The notes below the pieces were generated by a model. That model searched no databases and had not been told where the DNA came from. It saw only the letters and a list, made by a program, of their open reading frames with translations. Below are positions 1 to 6,969 of a DNA stretch of 60,928 bases, in pieces. The translations under genes and the position numbers were made by a program. Each line of letters starts with the position of its first letter. Positions within the stretch are counted from its first letter, which is position 1. Origin of the DNA: Clostridia bacterium (GTDB lineage Bacteria; Bacillota; Clostridia; Oscillospirales; Acutalibacteraceae); NCBI GenBank assembly GCA_017432485.1, contig JAFRJB010000068.1:1-60928 (forward strand), read 5' to 3'.

Positions 1-46
1 AAAATAATAAGCAAAACCACATTATCCTTGGTTGTTCTTATCCCTT

Positions 47-96
47 GCCTCAGCGTGCCGATTGACAAATTTTAGCTCACTCTTTCAACATCTGTC
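47..96. repeat. partial copy of a dispersed intergenic repeat
   Basis: This 50-bp stretch just downstream of lysS matches 6117-6166 at about 41 of 50 positions without gaps. The shared core reads CTGACAAATTT / CTCAC / TTTCAACATCTG. The other copy lies inside the hairpin-rich element at 5892-6233, so a related element probably straddles the left edge of the window. No gene is visible in 1-112. Confidence 0.55.
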
Positions 97-112
97 TTTT
101 ATTACTCAAAAT

Positions 113-1957
113 TTACTCCGAAAGCGGCTTCATTGTCGGGAAGAGCAGGACATCGCGGATGGTATCGCTGTCGGTTAAGAGCATGACAAGCCTGTCAATA
201 CCCATACCCATGCCGCCGGTGGGGGGCATGCCGTATTCGAGAGCCATCACGAAGTCGGAGTCGAGCATATTCGCTTCATCATCGCCCGCTTCGCGCAGTT
301 CGATTTGGTGCATAAAGCGCTCGTACTGGTCAATCGGGTCGTTGAGTTCCGAGTATGCGTTGGCAAATTCGCAGCCGCAAATAAATAATTCAAAGCGCTC
401 GGTGAGGTACTCCTTGCCGGGCTTTTTCTTGGTCAGCGGCGAAACCTCTACCGGGTAGTCGATAATAAAGGTGGGCTGCACTAAGTTTTCTTCAACGGTC
501 TCTTCAAAGACCTTAGCGAGCAAATCGCCCCACTTATCGGTCGGTTTGATTTCGATTTCTTCATACTGCTCGGCAATCTCTTTTGCCTTCTCGGTATCGC
601 CGACAAATGCGCCGAAATCCACGCCCGCATACTGCTTAACCGCATCAATCATGGTCAGCCTTGCAAAGGGCTTGCCAAGGTCGATTTCCTGCCCGCGCCA
701 GTGGGCGGTGGTGGTGCCGCAGGCAACCTGAGCCGCGTTGCGAATGAGTGCCTCGGTAATATCCATCATTCCGTGATAATCGGTAAATGCCTGGTAAAGC
801 TCAATGGTGGTAAACTCGGGGTTATGGCGCGCATCCATGCCTTCGTTGCGGAAAATTCTGCCGATTTCATAAACTCTTTCCATTCCGCCCACAATCAGCC
901 TCTTTAAGTGCAGCTCGGTGGCAATGCGCATATACATATCAATATCCAGCGCATTGTGATGGGTGATAAAGGGGCGCGCCGTAGCACCGCCGGGAATGTT
1001 ATTGAGCATCGGGGTTTCCACTTCAATAAAGCCGATGTTATCAAGATAATTGCGAATAGACGACACAATCTTGCTGCGCTTAATAAAGGTGTCTTTGACC
1101 TCGGGGTTCATAATCAAATCCAGGTAGCGCCTTCTGTAGCGGGTGTCGGTATCTTTTAAGCCGTGGAATTTCTCGGGCAGGGGCAGCAGGCTCTTGGAGA
1201 GCAGGCGCACCTGCTTTGCGTGAACGGAAATTTCACCGGTTCTGGTGCGGAACACAAAACCTTTGACTTCGATAATATCGCCCAAATCCCACTTTTTAAA
1301 TGCGGCAAAGGCTTCCTCGCCGATGTCGTTCATTTTCACATAGATTTGGATTTTGCCGTTTTTGTCGTGCAAATCCAAGAAGTTGGCTTTACCCATATTG
1401 CGCCAGGTCATAATTCTGCCGCAAACGCAGACGTTAAGCTCGGGTGTTTCGCCTTCGGCGCAGTCTTTTTCGAGCGCTTCAAACTGCTTTGCGATTTCAT
1501 CGGAGTGAATGGACTGCTCGGCAGTGGTAATCGTGAAGGGGTCGTTGCCTTCTGCCTGCAGGGCTTTGAGTTTTGCCACGCGGATTTGGCGCTGTTCGCT
1601 TTCGCTGGGCGCTTTTTCGGCAGCCATTTCCATAGAGGCGCTCGGGGCATTGTTTTTGACAAATTCAATCACTGCCTCGATATCCTCCGCCGCCTTGCTT
1701 TGCAGCACCACCGTGCCGTTTTGCGCAATCAGGCGAAAAGACTTACCGTCCGCCGCGATTTCATATTTCGGCAAAGAGAGTTCTTCGCCGACAGCTTGTA
1801 CTTTTGCGCGGCAGGATTTTTTGACCGCTTTAACCGCTCTCTTGGCGGCATCCGCCTGCTCAAATCCTTCTGCGTAACCGATTTCTTCATTTTCCTGCAT
1901 CAGGGCATAACGAAAGGTACCGTCTGCCTGCTTTTCGATGATAAACTTTCCTGCCAT
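113..1957 (-). CDS. lysS: lysyl-tRNA synthetase (class II) with two N-terminal YegP/DUF1508-like repeats
   Basis: It charges tRNA-Lys with lysine in the cytoplasm. Residues from about 118 onward are a complete class II LysRS: an OB-fold anticodon-binding domain, motif 2 around RIFRNEGMDARHNPEF, and motif 3 at GMGMGIDRLVMLL near the C-terminus. The product is 614 residues against roughly 490-500 for the family. The extra N-terminus contains two similar segments, residues 2-50 (starting GKFIIEKQADGTFRYAL) and about 62-105 (starting PKYEIAADGKSFRL), which I read as tandem YegP/DUF1508-like folds. The start ATG follows GGAGGAAGT. It lies 50 bp downstream of greA and a terminator-like hairpin, so it is probably read partly through from the greA promoter. 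Confidence 0.93.
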   Translation of the reverse strand: MAGKFIIEKQADGTFRYALMQENEEIGYAEGFEQADAAKRAVKAVKKSCRAKVQAVGEELSLPKYEIAADGKSFRLIAQNGTVVLQSKAAEDIEAVIEFVKNNAPSASMEMAAEKAPSESEQRQIRVAKLKALQAEGNDPFTITTAEQSIHSDEIAKQFEALEKDCAEGETPELNVCVCGRIMTWRNMGKANFLDLHDKNGKIQIYVKMNDIGEEAFAAFKKWDLGDIIEVKGFVFRTRTGEISVHAKQVRLLSKSLLPLPEKFHGLKDTDTRYRRRYLDLIMNPEVKDTFIKRSKIVSSIRNYLDNIGFIEVETPMLNNIPGGATARPFITHHNALDIDMYMRIATELHLKRLIVGGMERVYEIGRIFRNEGMDARHNPEFTTIELYQAFTDYHGMMDITEALIRNAAQVACGTTTAHWRGQEIDLGKPFARLTMIDAVKQYAGVDFGAFVGDTEKAKEIAEQYEEIEIKPTDKWGDLLAKVFEETVEENLVQPTFIIDYPVEVSPLTKKKPGKEYLTERFELFICGCEFANAYSELNDPIDQYERFMHQIELREAGDDEANMLDSDFVMALEYGMPPTGGMGMGIDRLVMLLTDSDTIRDVLLFPTMKPLSE

Positions 1958-1972
1958 ACTTCCTCCATTAGT

Positions 1973-1998
1973 AAAAAAGCGGGTGAAATCGCCCGCTT
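1973..1998 (-). terminator. intrinsic terminator/attenuator between greA and lysS
   Basis: On the minus strand an 8-bp stem AAGCGGGC/ACCCGCTT with a 6-nt loop (one G-U type mismatch) is followed directly by six T. It ends greA transcripts and would leave lysS dependent on readthrough. I saw no T-box between it and lysS. Confidence 0.65.
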
Positions 1999-2007
1999 GA
2001 GTTGGTG

Positions 2008-2481
2008 TTACTTGCTGATAGAAACAATCTTAAATGTGATGGTGCCTACCGGAGCTTCTACCTGCACTTTGTCACCTTTCTTGTGACCGAGGAGGGCTTT
2101 GCCGATAGGGGATTCATCCGAAAGTTTGCCGGCATCGGGGTCTGCCTGCGCAAAACCGACAATGGTGTAAACCATATCTTCTTTGAGCTCCATATCGCGA
2201 ATTTTGACTTTGGAGCCGACACCGACCACATCGGTGGAAGCTTCGGTTTCATCAATCAATTTATAGTTTTGAAGCATCGCTTCAAGGTCGTTGATTCTGC
2301 TTTCAATCTTGCCCTGTTCGCTCTTGGCTTCATCATACTCACTGTTTTCGGATAAATCACCGTAACCGAGAGCGACCTGGATTTTCTCCTTAATCTCTTC
2401 TCTCTTGGTGGTTTTTAAGAAATGTAATTCTTCTTTGAGTTCTTCCAAACCCTCTTTGGTGAGTAAAATTTCTTTCGGCAT
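2008..2481 (-). CDS. greA: transcription elongation factor GreA
   Basis: It rescues backtracked RNA polymerase by stimulating transcript cleavage. The 157-residue product has the family length and order: an N-terminal coiled coil (LTKEGLEELKEELHFLK, then GDLSENSEYDEAKSEQ, which carries the acidic tip residues) followed by the C-terminal FKBP-like domain with SPIGKALLGHKKGD. The start is preceded by AAAGGATG about 10 nt upstream. It is the first gene of a greA-lysS unit driven by the promoter at 2535-2563. The leader holds a small perfect hairpin at 2504-2520 (CGGCAAG/CTTGCCG). Confidence 0.97.
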   Translation of the reverse strand: MPKEILLTKEGLEELKEELHFLKTTKREEIKEKIQVALGYGDLSENSEYDEAKSEQGKIESRINDLEAMLQNYKLIDETEASTDVVGVGSKVKIRDMELKEDMVYTIVGFAQADPDAGKLSDESPIGKALLGHKKGDKVQVEAPVGTITFKIVSISK

Positions 2482-2534
2482 GGTTCAAACATCCTTTCAC
2501 TTTCGGCAAGGTTCTTGCCGTAATTAACTTATTT

Positions 2535-2563
2535 ATTATATATGATAAGCTTTTAATAGTCAA
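2535..2563 (-). promoter_or_regulatory. sigma-A promoter for greA
   Basis: On the minus strand TTGACT, a 17-bp spacer and TATAAT match the vegetative consensus at 11 of 12 positions. The -35 box lies inside the last codons of the upstream unknown gene, so greA has its own promoter. Confidence 0.8.
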
Positions 2564-3374
2564 GCATAGAAATGACATCCGCATAAGATAAAATGGAATT
2601 TTGCATGCGAAAGGCGGGGCTGATGCAGTCGGAGAGCTCACTTAAGCCCGACACTTCGTACAGTGCAGCGGCAAAGGGCAGCGGCGCAATACCCTTGGGC
2701 ACAAGTGAAAGGTACTTTGCCGGGATGTTGGCGCCCTCGGGGGTGAGCAGGCGCGAGGTGTAAAGATTTTTGGCGGTAGAGGCAAATACCAAAGAACCGC
2801 GCGAGAAGGCAGTCGGGATCGCGGCGGGCTGCGGGTGCAGCACCACCGGCGCATCAAAGGCTTTGGAAATATGCTCGCTTAAGCACACGACCGTGCCGTA
2901 TTCTTCTAAACAGTGGCGCACAAAAGGGGTGTACTTTTGCTCGTTGGCGGTGATGATTTTAATCGTGCGGCAGTAGCGCGGCAGTGCGCGCAGGGCAGCG
3001 GGCAGCGCCGCCGGCATATCAATGACAGCGCACTCCTGCAGCAGCTTGCGCTGCGGCAGGAGTGAGAGCAGTTTTAGAAAAGAATTGATGCACAGCAGGC
3101 GCATGAATTTGTCGCTTTCAAAGCGCTGTAACGCGGCTTGCTCGTGCAGGCGAAAAGTGCTTTGGGTAATGAGGCTGCCGCAGGCATCGCCGGCAGCGCG
3201 GCGCACCGGTTCCCAGTGGATTTTACCGCGCACTATCGGCACGGTCAATTTCAGAAAACCGCTACAGCCCTCGACCTCGACTTTTTCGGCTTTGACCGGT
3301 GGCGGTAACAGATTGTATTTAAGCTTTCCCCAAAAGTTTTCGGGCTCTTGAATGGTGGTAATGGTAGCAAACAT
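2553..3374 (-). CDS. uncharacterised protein, 273 aa
   Basis: I do not recognise the family. The predicted protein is soluble, has no signal peptide or membrane segment, and is rich in Leu/Ala with alternating strand-helix patterns in its C-terminal half. The start is uncertain: the ATG at 3374 (MFATITTIQE) has no ribosome binding site, and the longer start at 3401 lies inside a 48-nt palindrome (3379-3426). The palindrome occupies the place where a leader should be, so the gene may be weakly expressed or 5'-damaged, or it may be controlled by the hairpin. Its 3' end carries the greA promoter. Confidence 0.6.
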   Translation of the reverse strand: MFATITTIQEPENFWGKLKYNLLPPPVKAEKVEVEGCSGFLKLTVPIVRGKIHWEPVRRAAGDACGSLITQSTFRLHEQAALQRFESDKFMRLLCINSFLKLLSLLPQRKLLQECAVIDMPAALPAALRALPRYCRTIKIITANEQKYTPFVRHCLEEYGTVVCLSEHISKAFDAPVVLHPQPAAIPTAFSRGSLVFASTAKNLYTSRLLTPEGANIPAKYLSLVPKGIAPLPFAAALYEVSGLSELSDCISPAFRMQNSILSYADVISMLDY

Positions 3375-3378
3375 AGTA

Positions 3379-3426
3379 GAGTATATGCGGCTGCGGGGCA
3401 TACTATGCCCGCAGCCGCATATACTC
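3379..3426. repeat. near-perfect 22-bp palindrome at the 5' end of the unknown gene
   Basis: GAGTATATGCGGCTGCGGG and its reverse complement form a 22-bp stem with one bulged G and a 3-nt loop (ACT). No T-run follows on either strand, so it does not look like an intrinsic terminator. It abuts the start codon of the minus-strand gene. Confidence 0.75.
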
Positions 3427-3449
3427 GGTTTTCGGTTTTCAGTTTTCCG
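3426..3449. repeat. 8-nt-period degenerate tandem repeat (GGTTTTCR type)
   Basis: CGGTTTTC GGTTTTCA GTTTTCCG runs directly out of the palindrome. It is the reverse complement of the CTGAAAAC-type repeats at 47271-47300 and 56639-56667. Confidence 0.6.
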
Positions 3450-3475
3450 TTGCGCCGCAGGCGGCGCAGATAAAT

Positions 3476-3580
3476 ATGAAAAGATTTGTAAAGGCGGTAA
3501 GCTTTACGAATTTATTAGGATTGGCAGCAGGAGGGACTTTTGGCTTTTTTGCCGGGCAATTTTTGCAAAAAGGCTTATAG
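3476..3580 (+). CDS. possible 34-aa hydrophobic small protein
   Basis: The open frame starts MKRFVKAVSFTNLLGLA and ends FFAGQFLQKGL. It has a basic N-terminus and one Gly/Ala/Phe-rich hydrophobic stretch, as in small membrane peptides. Only a weak GGCGGCG-like sequence lies upstream and there is no recognisable promoter. It sits alone in the 323-bp gap between two minus-strand genes. It may be chance. Confidence 0.25.
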   Translation: MKRFVKAVSFTNLLGLAAGGTFGFFAGQFLQKGL

Positions 3581-3632
3581 GCAAAGGAAATTTGCAGGGA
3601 GAGCGTAGTGCCGGATAGCGGAAAAAGGCAAC

Positions 3633-3676
3633 AAAAAAGCCGTTTTGTAAAGCAATAAAACTTTACAAAACGGCTT
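3633..3676 (-). terminator. intrinsic terminator of the PI-PLC gene
   Basis: A 16-bp perfect stem (AAGCCGTTTTGTAAAG and complement, 8-nt loop) is followed on the minus strand by six T. It lies about 20 bp after the stop of the gene at 3698. Confidence 0.85.
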
Positions 3677-3697
3677 GCACTGCAAAATTAGTATTTA

Positions 3698-4783
3698 TCA
3701 GGAAAACAGCTGAATCAGCCACGACCAAACAAAGTCTAAGAAGGGAATGAAGCCGTTTTGGGCTTCGGGCACATCCGCTGCGACACCGGCAGTGGGTGTA
3801 TAGCTGCTGTTAATCACTGCCGCATTGCAGTTGTAGATTTTAGCGGCGAGTTCGGGTGTGATGAAGTCAAAGAGCACGGCACCGTAGCACGCCTTTTGGT
3901 TGAGGTTATACTCAAGCAGTTGCGCATTGACATAGGCGGCGTTGATTTCGGGCGAAAGACCTGCCGCGGTAGAGAGGAAATTGATGAGCAGCTGGTCTTC
4001 GGTTTTTTCGATTGCCAGTGTCGGCGCGACGGCGCGCTCCCATTTTTCCTCTTTCGGGTAATTGTAGCGGTCCTGCACCATATAGGTGGAAATCATTTTG
4101 CCGCTGTAGGAGTCAAGGCTGACCGCTTGATAGGAGCCGTTGTTGTCACCCTGCCCCGGGAAGTTACTTAAGTTAATGCCGCCGGTTTTTTCATCGACCT
4201 TACTCTCGGCTTTGGAGTAGCGGTTCATGAGCACCAATTTGCCGCGCACTTCCCCGAGAGAAGGCACGCGGTTTTCGGTATACCACAGGTCTTTATTGCG
4301 CTGTATGTATTTTTGTAGCAGGCTGTCAAACTCTTCCGAAGTGCCGAAGTCTTCTTTGACAAAGAGCACGATACATTCTTTCTCATTTTTGCCTAAAAAG
4401 TCGGCGCAGTACTCGAGCACATCTTCTAAATACAGGCGCGGTGCGGTAAAGCCGGAACCCTTGCGGCAATCAACAAAATTGTGCACCAATTTCAATTTGT
4501 TTTTCTCCGCGCACAGGCGTATATCCAAAAAGCGGGCGCCGCAGTTTAACTGCGCGGGAATGGTTTTATCCTGGCAGCGCGCTTTGATGCCGAACGCCAA
4601 ATAGGTTGCCGCGCTGTCGTGGGTGCCGGGCATACTGATATCGGCAAGAGAAGTGCTGTCATCAATCACACTCATCCAGTTGCAGCCGCCGATTGCGGGG
4701 CTTGCCGCAAAGCAGAGTGCGGTGCCCGAAAACAGCAGCAGCACACTCAGTATGAGCGCGAGTGTCGTTTTTGCGAATTTCAT
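3698..4783 (-). CDS. secreted phosphatidylinositol-specific phospholipase C-like protein (PLC-X domain)
   Basis: It probably cleaves phosphatidylinositol-type phosphodiester bonds outside the cell. The 361-residue product starts with a typical signal peptide (MKFAKTTLALILSVLLLFSG, likely cleavage after CFA). The catalytic pattern of bacterial PI-PLC is visible: His55 in MPGTHDSA, Asp87 and Arg89 in FLDIRL, and His101 in KLVHNF. The last 17 residues are hydrophobic and may tether the protein. The start follows GAGGAG with 7-nt spacing; the ATG five codons earlier overlaps this site and is less likely. It has its own promoter and terminator. Substrate is inferred from family only. Confidence 0.88.
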   Translation of the reverse strand: MKFAKTTLALILSVLLLFSGTALCFAASPAIGGCNWMSVIDDSTSLADISMPGTHDSAATYLAFGIKARCQDKTIPAQLNCGARFLDIRLCAEKNKLKLVHNFVDCRKGSGFTAPRLYLEDVLEYCADFLGKNEKECIVLFVKEDFGTSEEFDSLLQKYIQRNKDLWYTENRVPSLGEVRGKLVLMNRYSKAESKVDEKTGGINLSNFPGQGDNNGSYQAVSLDSYSGKMISTYMVQDRYNYPKEEKWERAVAPTLAIEKTEDQLLINFLSTAAGLSPEINAAYVNAQLLEYNLNQKACYGAVLFDFITPELAAKIYNCNAAVINSSYTPTAGVAADVPEAQNGFIPFLDFVWSWLIQLFS

Positions 4784-4823
4784 GATTTTTCTCCTCAAAA
4801 AAATAGTGGGGTTCTACTTCTCA

Positions 4824-4852
4824 ATTATCTATAAAATTGCCGCATTTGTCAA
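4824..4852 (-). promoter_or_regulatory. sigma-A promoter for the PI-PLC gene
   Basis: The minus strand shows TTGACA, 17 bp, GATAAT about 40 bp before the start codon. It is back to back with the promoter at 4864-4892. Confidence 0.75.
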
Positions 4853-4863
4853 GGGAAGCGGGC

Positions 4864-4892
4864 TTGACACGCTTCTTTTGCGAGCATATAAT
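4864..4892 (+). promoter_or_regulatory. sigma-A promoter for the EamA transporter
   Basis: TTGACA, 17 bp, TATAAT is a perfect consensus match. Transcription should start near 4899, which makes a GTG at 4898 unusable and supports the start at 4937. Confidence 0.85.
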
Positions 4893-4936
4893 GGTCGGTG
4901 ACGGAAAGAAACAAAACGGATGAAAAGAGGTGCGAA

Positions 4937-5872
4937 GTGGTCACTGTGCAAATGGAAGCGCGGCTGCAAAAGCCGCAGTGGTATATCCCGCTGGCAACGC
5001 TGTGCTGTTTGCTGTGGGCGAGTGCGTTTCCCGCCATCAAACTCGGCTACCGCTTTTTTGCAATAGCGGCGGAAGACACGGCGGCACAAATTCTCTTTGC
5101 GGGTTGCCGCTTTGCGCTGGCAGGTGTGCTCAGTTTAGCCATACAGGCGGTGATGGAAAAGAAACTTCCGCTGCCGCGCCGCAAGCAGACTTTTTTACAC
5201 ATCGGGATTTTGGCGGCGGTGCAGACCGCTTTGACCTATACCTTCTTTTACCTTTCGCTGGCGCGCATTGAGGGGAGCGCCGGCAGTGTGCTCAATGCTG
5301 CCGGGTCATTCTTCTGTGTGCTCTTAGCGGCAGCCGTTTTTCGGGAGGATAAACTCACCCTGCCCAAAGTGGCAGGCTGTGTGGCGGGTTTGGCAGGTAT
5401 TGTGCTGCTCAACCTCAAAACCCTGCAGCTCGGCTTTCACTTCGGCGGCGAGGGATTAATGCTCGTTTCCGCCGCCTGCTATGCGCTCAGTTCCGTGCTC
5501 ATTAAAAAGTTTTCGCAAAGTGATAATCCCGCGCTGTTGTGCGGCTGGCAGTTTTTGGTCGGCGGGCTTTTGATGGTTGTTATCGGGCTTGTGAGCGGCG
5601 GCAGATTGGTGCACTTTGAGTGGAAAGCCGTGGCGGTGCTCCTGTATCTTGCGATGGTCAGCGCCGTCGCCTATACGCTGTGGAGCGTGCTGCTCAAATA
5701 CAATGATGTTTCGCGCATTAGTGTATTCGGCTTTATCAACCCGGTCGGCGGGGTGATATTATCGGCACTGCTTTTGGGCGAGCAAATCAATGTGCCTTTA
5801 AGCGCGCTGTGCCTGTTACTGGTCAGCGGCGGCATTGTTTTGGTTAATTACAAGAGCAAAAAGCGAGTATAA
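4937..5872 (+). CDS. DMT-superfamily EamA-type metabolite exporter
   Basis: It is an inner-membrane transporter, probably for a small metabolite or drug; the substrate cannot be told. The 311-residue product has about ten hydrophobic segments arranged as two EamA halves. The family hallmarks are LLWASAFPAIKLGYRF at the start, SALVGG-like ASAVAYTLWSVLL-type helices and an inner repeat GLMLVSAACYALSSVL. The GTG at 4937 was chosen because AGAGG lies 6 nt upstream; the ATG at 4952 is an alternative. The gene stands alone. Confidence 0.88.
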   Translation: MVTVQMEARLQKPQWYIPLATLCCLLWASAFPAIKLGYRFFAIAAEDTAAQILFAGCRFALAGVLSLAIQAVMEKKLPLPRRKQTFLHIGILAAVQTALTYTFFYLSLARIEGSAGSVLNAAGSFFCVLLAAAVFREDKLTLPKVAGCVAGLAGIVLLNLKTLQLGFHFGGEGLMLVSAACYALSSVLIKKFSQSDNPALLCGWQFLVGGLLMVVIGLVSGGRLVHFEWKAVAVLLYLAMVSAVAYTLWSVLLKYNDVSRISVFGFINPVGGVILSALLLGEQINVPLSALCLLLVSGGIVLVNYKSKKRV

Positions 5873-5891
5873 AAAAGAATAAAAAGAGAGT

Positions 5892-6233
5892 TGCGACCGT
5901 TTGCTTTTGTGGCAAACGGTCGCATCAGACTGTCGAAAAAGTGGCTGAAACCACACGGATTTATAAATCAGAACACTTTTCGCTTTTCTCGACAATTCCT
6001 AAATAGTTTTTAGTAAGAGAAAAATACAAGCATATACTATTAGAAAATCGCCGTTTTTTACTGATATAACGGCGATTTTGTGTTTTTGCCAGTCTCTGCT
6101 TGGAGTATCTACATACGCCTCAGCGCAGAGACTGACAAATTTCATCTCACTTTTTCAACATCTGCCAGCGTGTCGAAAACAAGTTTTTCGACACGCTGAT
6201 GCGACCGTTTGCCTTTTGTGGCAAACGGTCGCA
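5892..6233. mobile_element. MITE-like element made of hairpins with terminal inverted repeats
   Basis: This 458-bp gap without genes is filled by inverted repeats. The ends 5911-5940 and 6184-6213 are inverted copies matching at 28 of 30 positions. Outside them each end adds another GCGACCGTTTGC arm, so each terminus is itself a hairpin (5893-5923; 6201-6232). Inside are three more stems: 6044-6055/6068-6079, 6090-6099/6125-6134 and 6167-6179/6185-6197. Part of the interior (6117-6166) recurs at 47-96. There is no transposase or open frame. A non-autonomous element or a structured RNA would both fit. Confidence 0.6.
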
Positions 6234-6268
6234 TTTTGTAACAATTCGGTTAATATTTTTGTATTTAT

Positions 6269-6297
6269 TTGACTACTAAAAGAATTTGATATATAAT
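6269..6297 (+). promoter_or_regulatory. sigma-A promoter for rpe
   Basis: TTGACT, 17 bp, TATAAT lies 34 bp before the rpe start codon. Confidence 0.82.
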
Positions 6298-6330
6298 TTC
6301 TATATATGATTTAAAATAAGGAAGTTTTTT

Positions 6331-6969
6331 ATGTTAGTATCTCCTTCTCTGTTAAGTGCGGATTTTTCCCGCTTAGAAGATGAAATTAAACAAATCGATA
6401 CCTGCGGTGCCGATTGGCTGCACTTAGATGTGATTGACGGTGTGTTTGCGCCTAATATTACCTTCGGTGTGCCGGTGGTTAAATCCATTCGCCGCTTGAG
6501 CGATATGGTATTTGATTTGCATTTAATGATTATTGACCCGCTCAAGTACATTGAAGCGTTTGCCAAGGCGGGCGCCGATTTTATCACCTTTCATATTGAG
6601 AGCGAAAGCGACCCCGCGCAAACGATTGAGAAAATCCACGCTTGCGGCTGTAAGGCGGGCGTAGCGCTCAAACCCGGCACCCCGCCGGAGGCGGTAGAGC
6701 CCTACATTGATATGGCGGATATGATATTGGTCATGACAGTCGAACCCGGCTTTTCCGGGCAGAGCTTTATGGCGGATATGATGCCTAAGCTCAAAGCCCT
6801 CAGTGCTTTATGTGAAGGCAAGGGCAAGTATATTCAGGTAGATGGCGGCATCGGTAAAGACACCATTGCCACAGTGGCGCAAAACGGTGCCAATGTCGCA
6901 GTGGGCGGCAACGCCATCTTCGGGGCGGAAGACAGAGCAGAAGCGATTGCCTGTTTTCACCGTTATTAA
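6331..6969 (+). CDS. rpe: ribulose-phosphate 3-epimerase
   Basis: It interconverts ribulose-5-phosphate and xylulose-5-phosphate in the pentose phosphate pathway. The 212-residue TIM barrel has the family signatures: SLLSADFSRLEDEI at the start, LHLDVIDGVFAPNITFG with the metal and catalytic residues, DLHLMIIDP, MTVEPGFSGQSF and the phosphate-binding end VDGGIGKDT...GGNAIFG. The start follows TAAGGAAG. It has its own promoter and overlaps the convergent MecA-like gene by 4 bp at its stop codon. Confidence 0.96.
   Translation: MLVSPSLLSADFSRLEDEIKQIDTCGADWLHLDVIDGVFAPNITFGVPVVKSIRRLSDMVFDLHLMIIDPLKYIEAFAKAGADFITFHIESESDPAQTIEKIHACGCKAGVALKPGTPPEAVEPYIDMADMILVMTVEPGFSGQSFMADMMPKLKALSALCEGKGKYIQVDGGIGKDTIATVAQNGANVAVGGNAIFGAEDRAEAIACFHRY

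Noticed and set aside
1163..2086. 307-codon open frame on the plus strand opposite lysS
   Set aside because: It lies entirely over the well-supported lysS and greA genes, has no recognisable domain and no ribosome binding site.
3352..3618. 88-codon plus-strand frame across the palindrome
   Set aside because: It runs over the start of the minus-strand gene, the palindrome and a simple repeat, and lacks protein-like composition. A shorter frame at 3476-3580 is listed instead with low confidence.
4898..4937. GTG at 4898 as start of the EamA transporter
   Set aside because: It lies 6 nt after a perfect -10 box, so it would be at or before the transcript start; AGAGG precedes the GTG at 4937.
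5931..5940. TGTCGAA/TTCGACA sites as Spo0A boxes
   Set aside because: They match the 0A-box consensus but are part of the inverted repeats of the hairpin element and are far from spoIIE.
5873..6330. insertion sequence
   Set aside because: Inverted ends are present, but there is no transposase frame of any length; treated as a MITE-like element or structured RNA.
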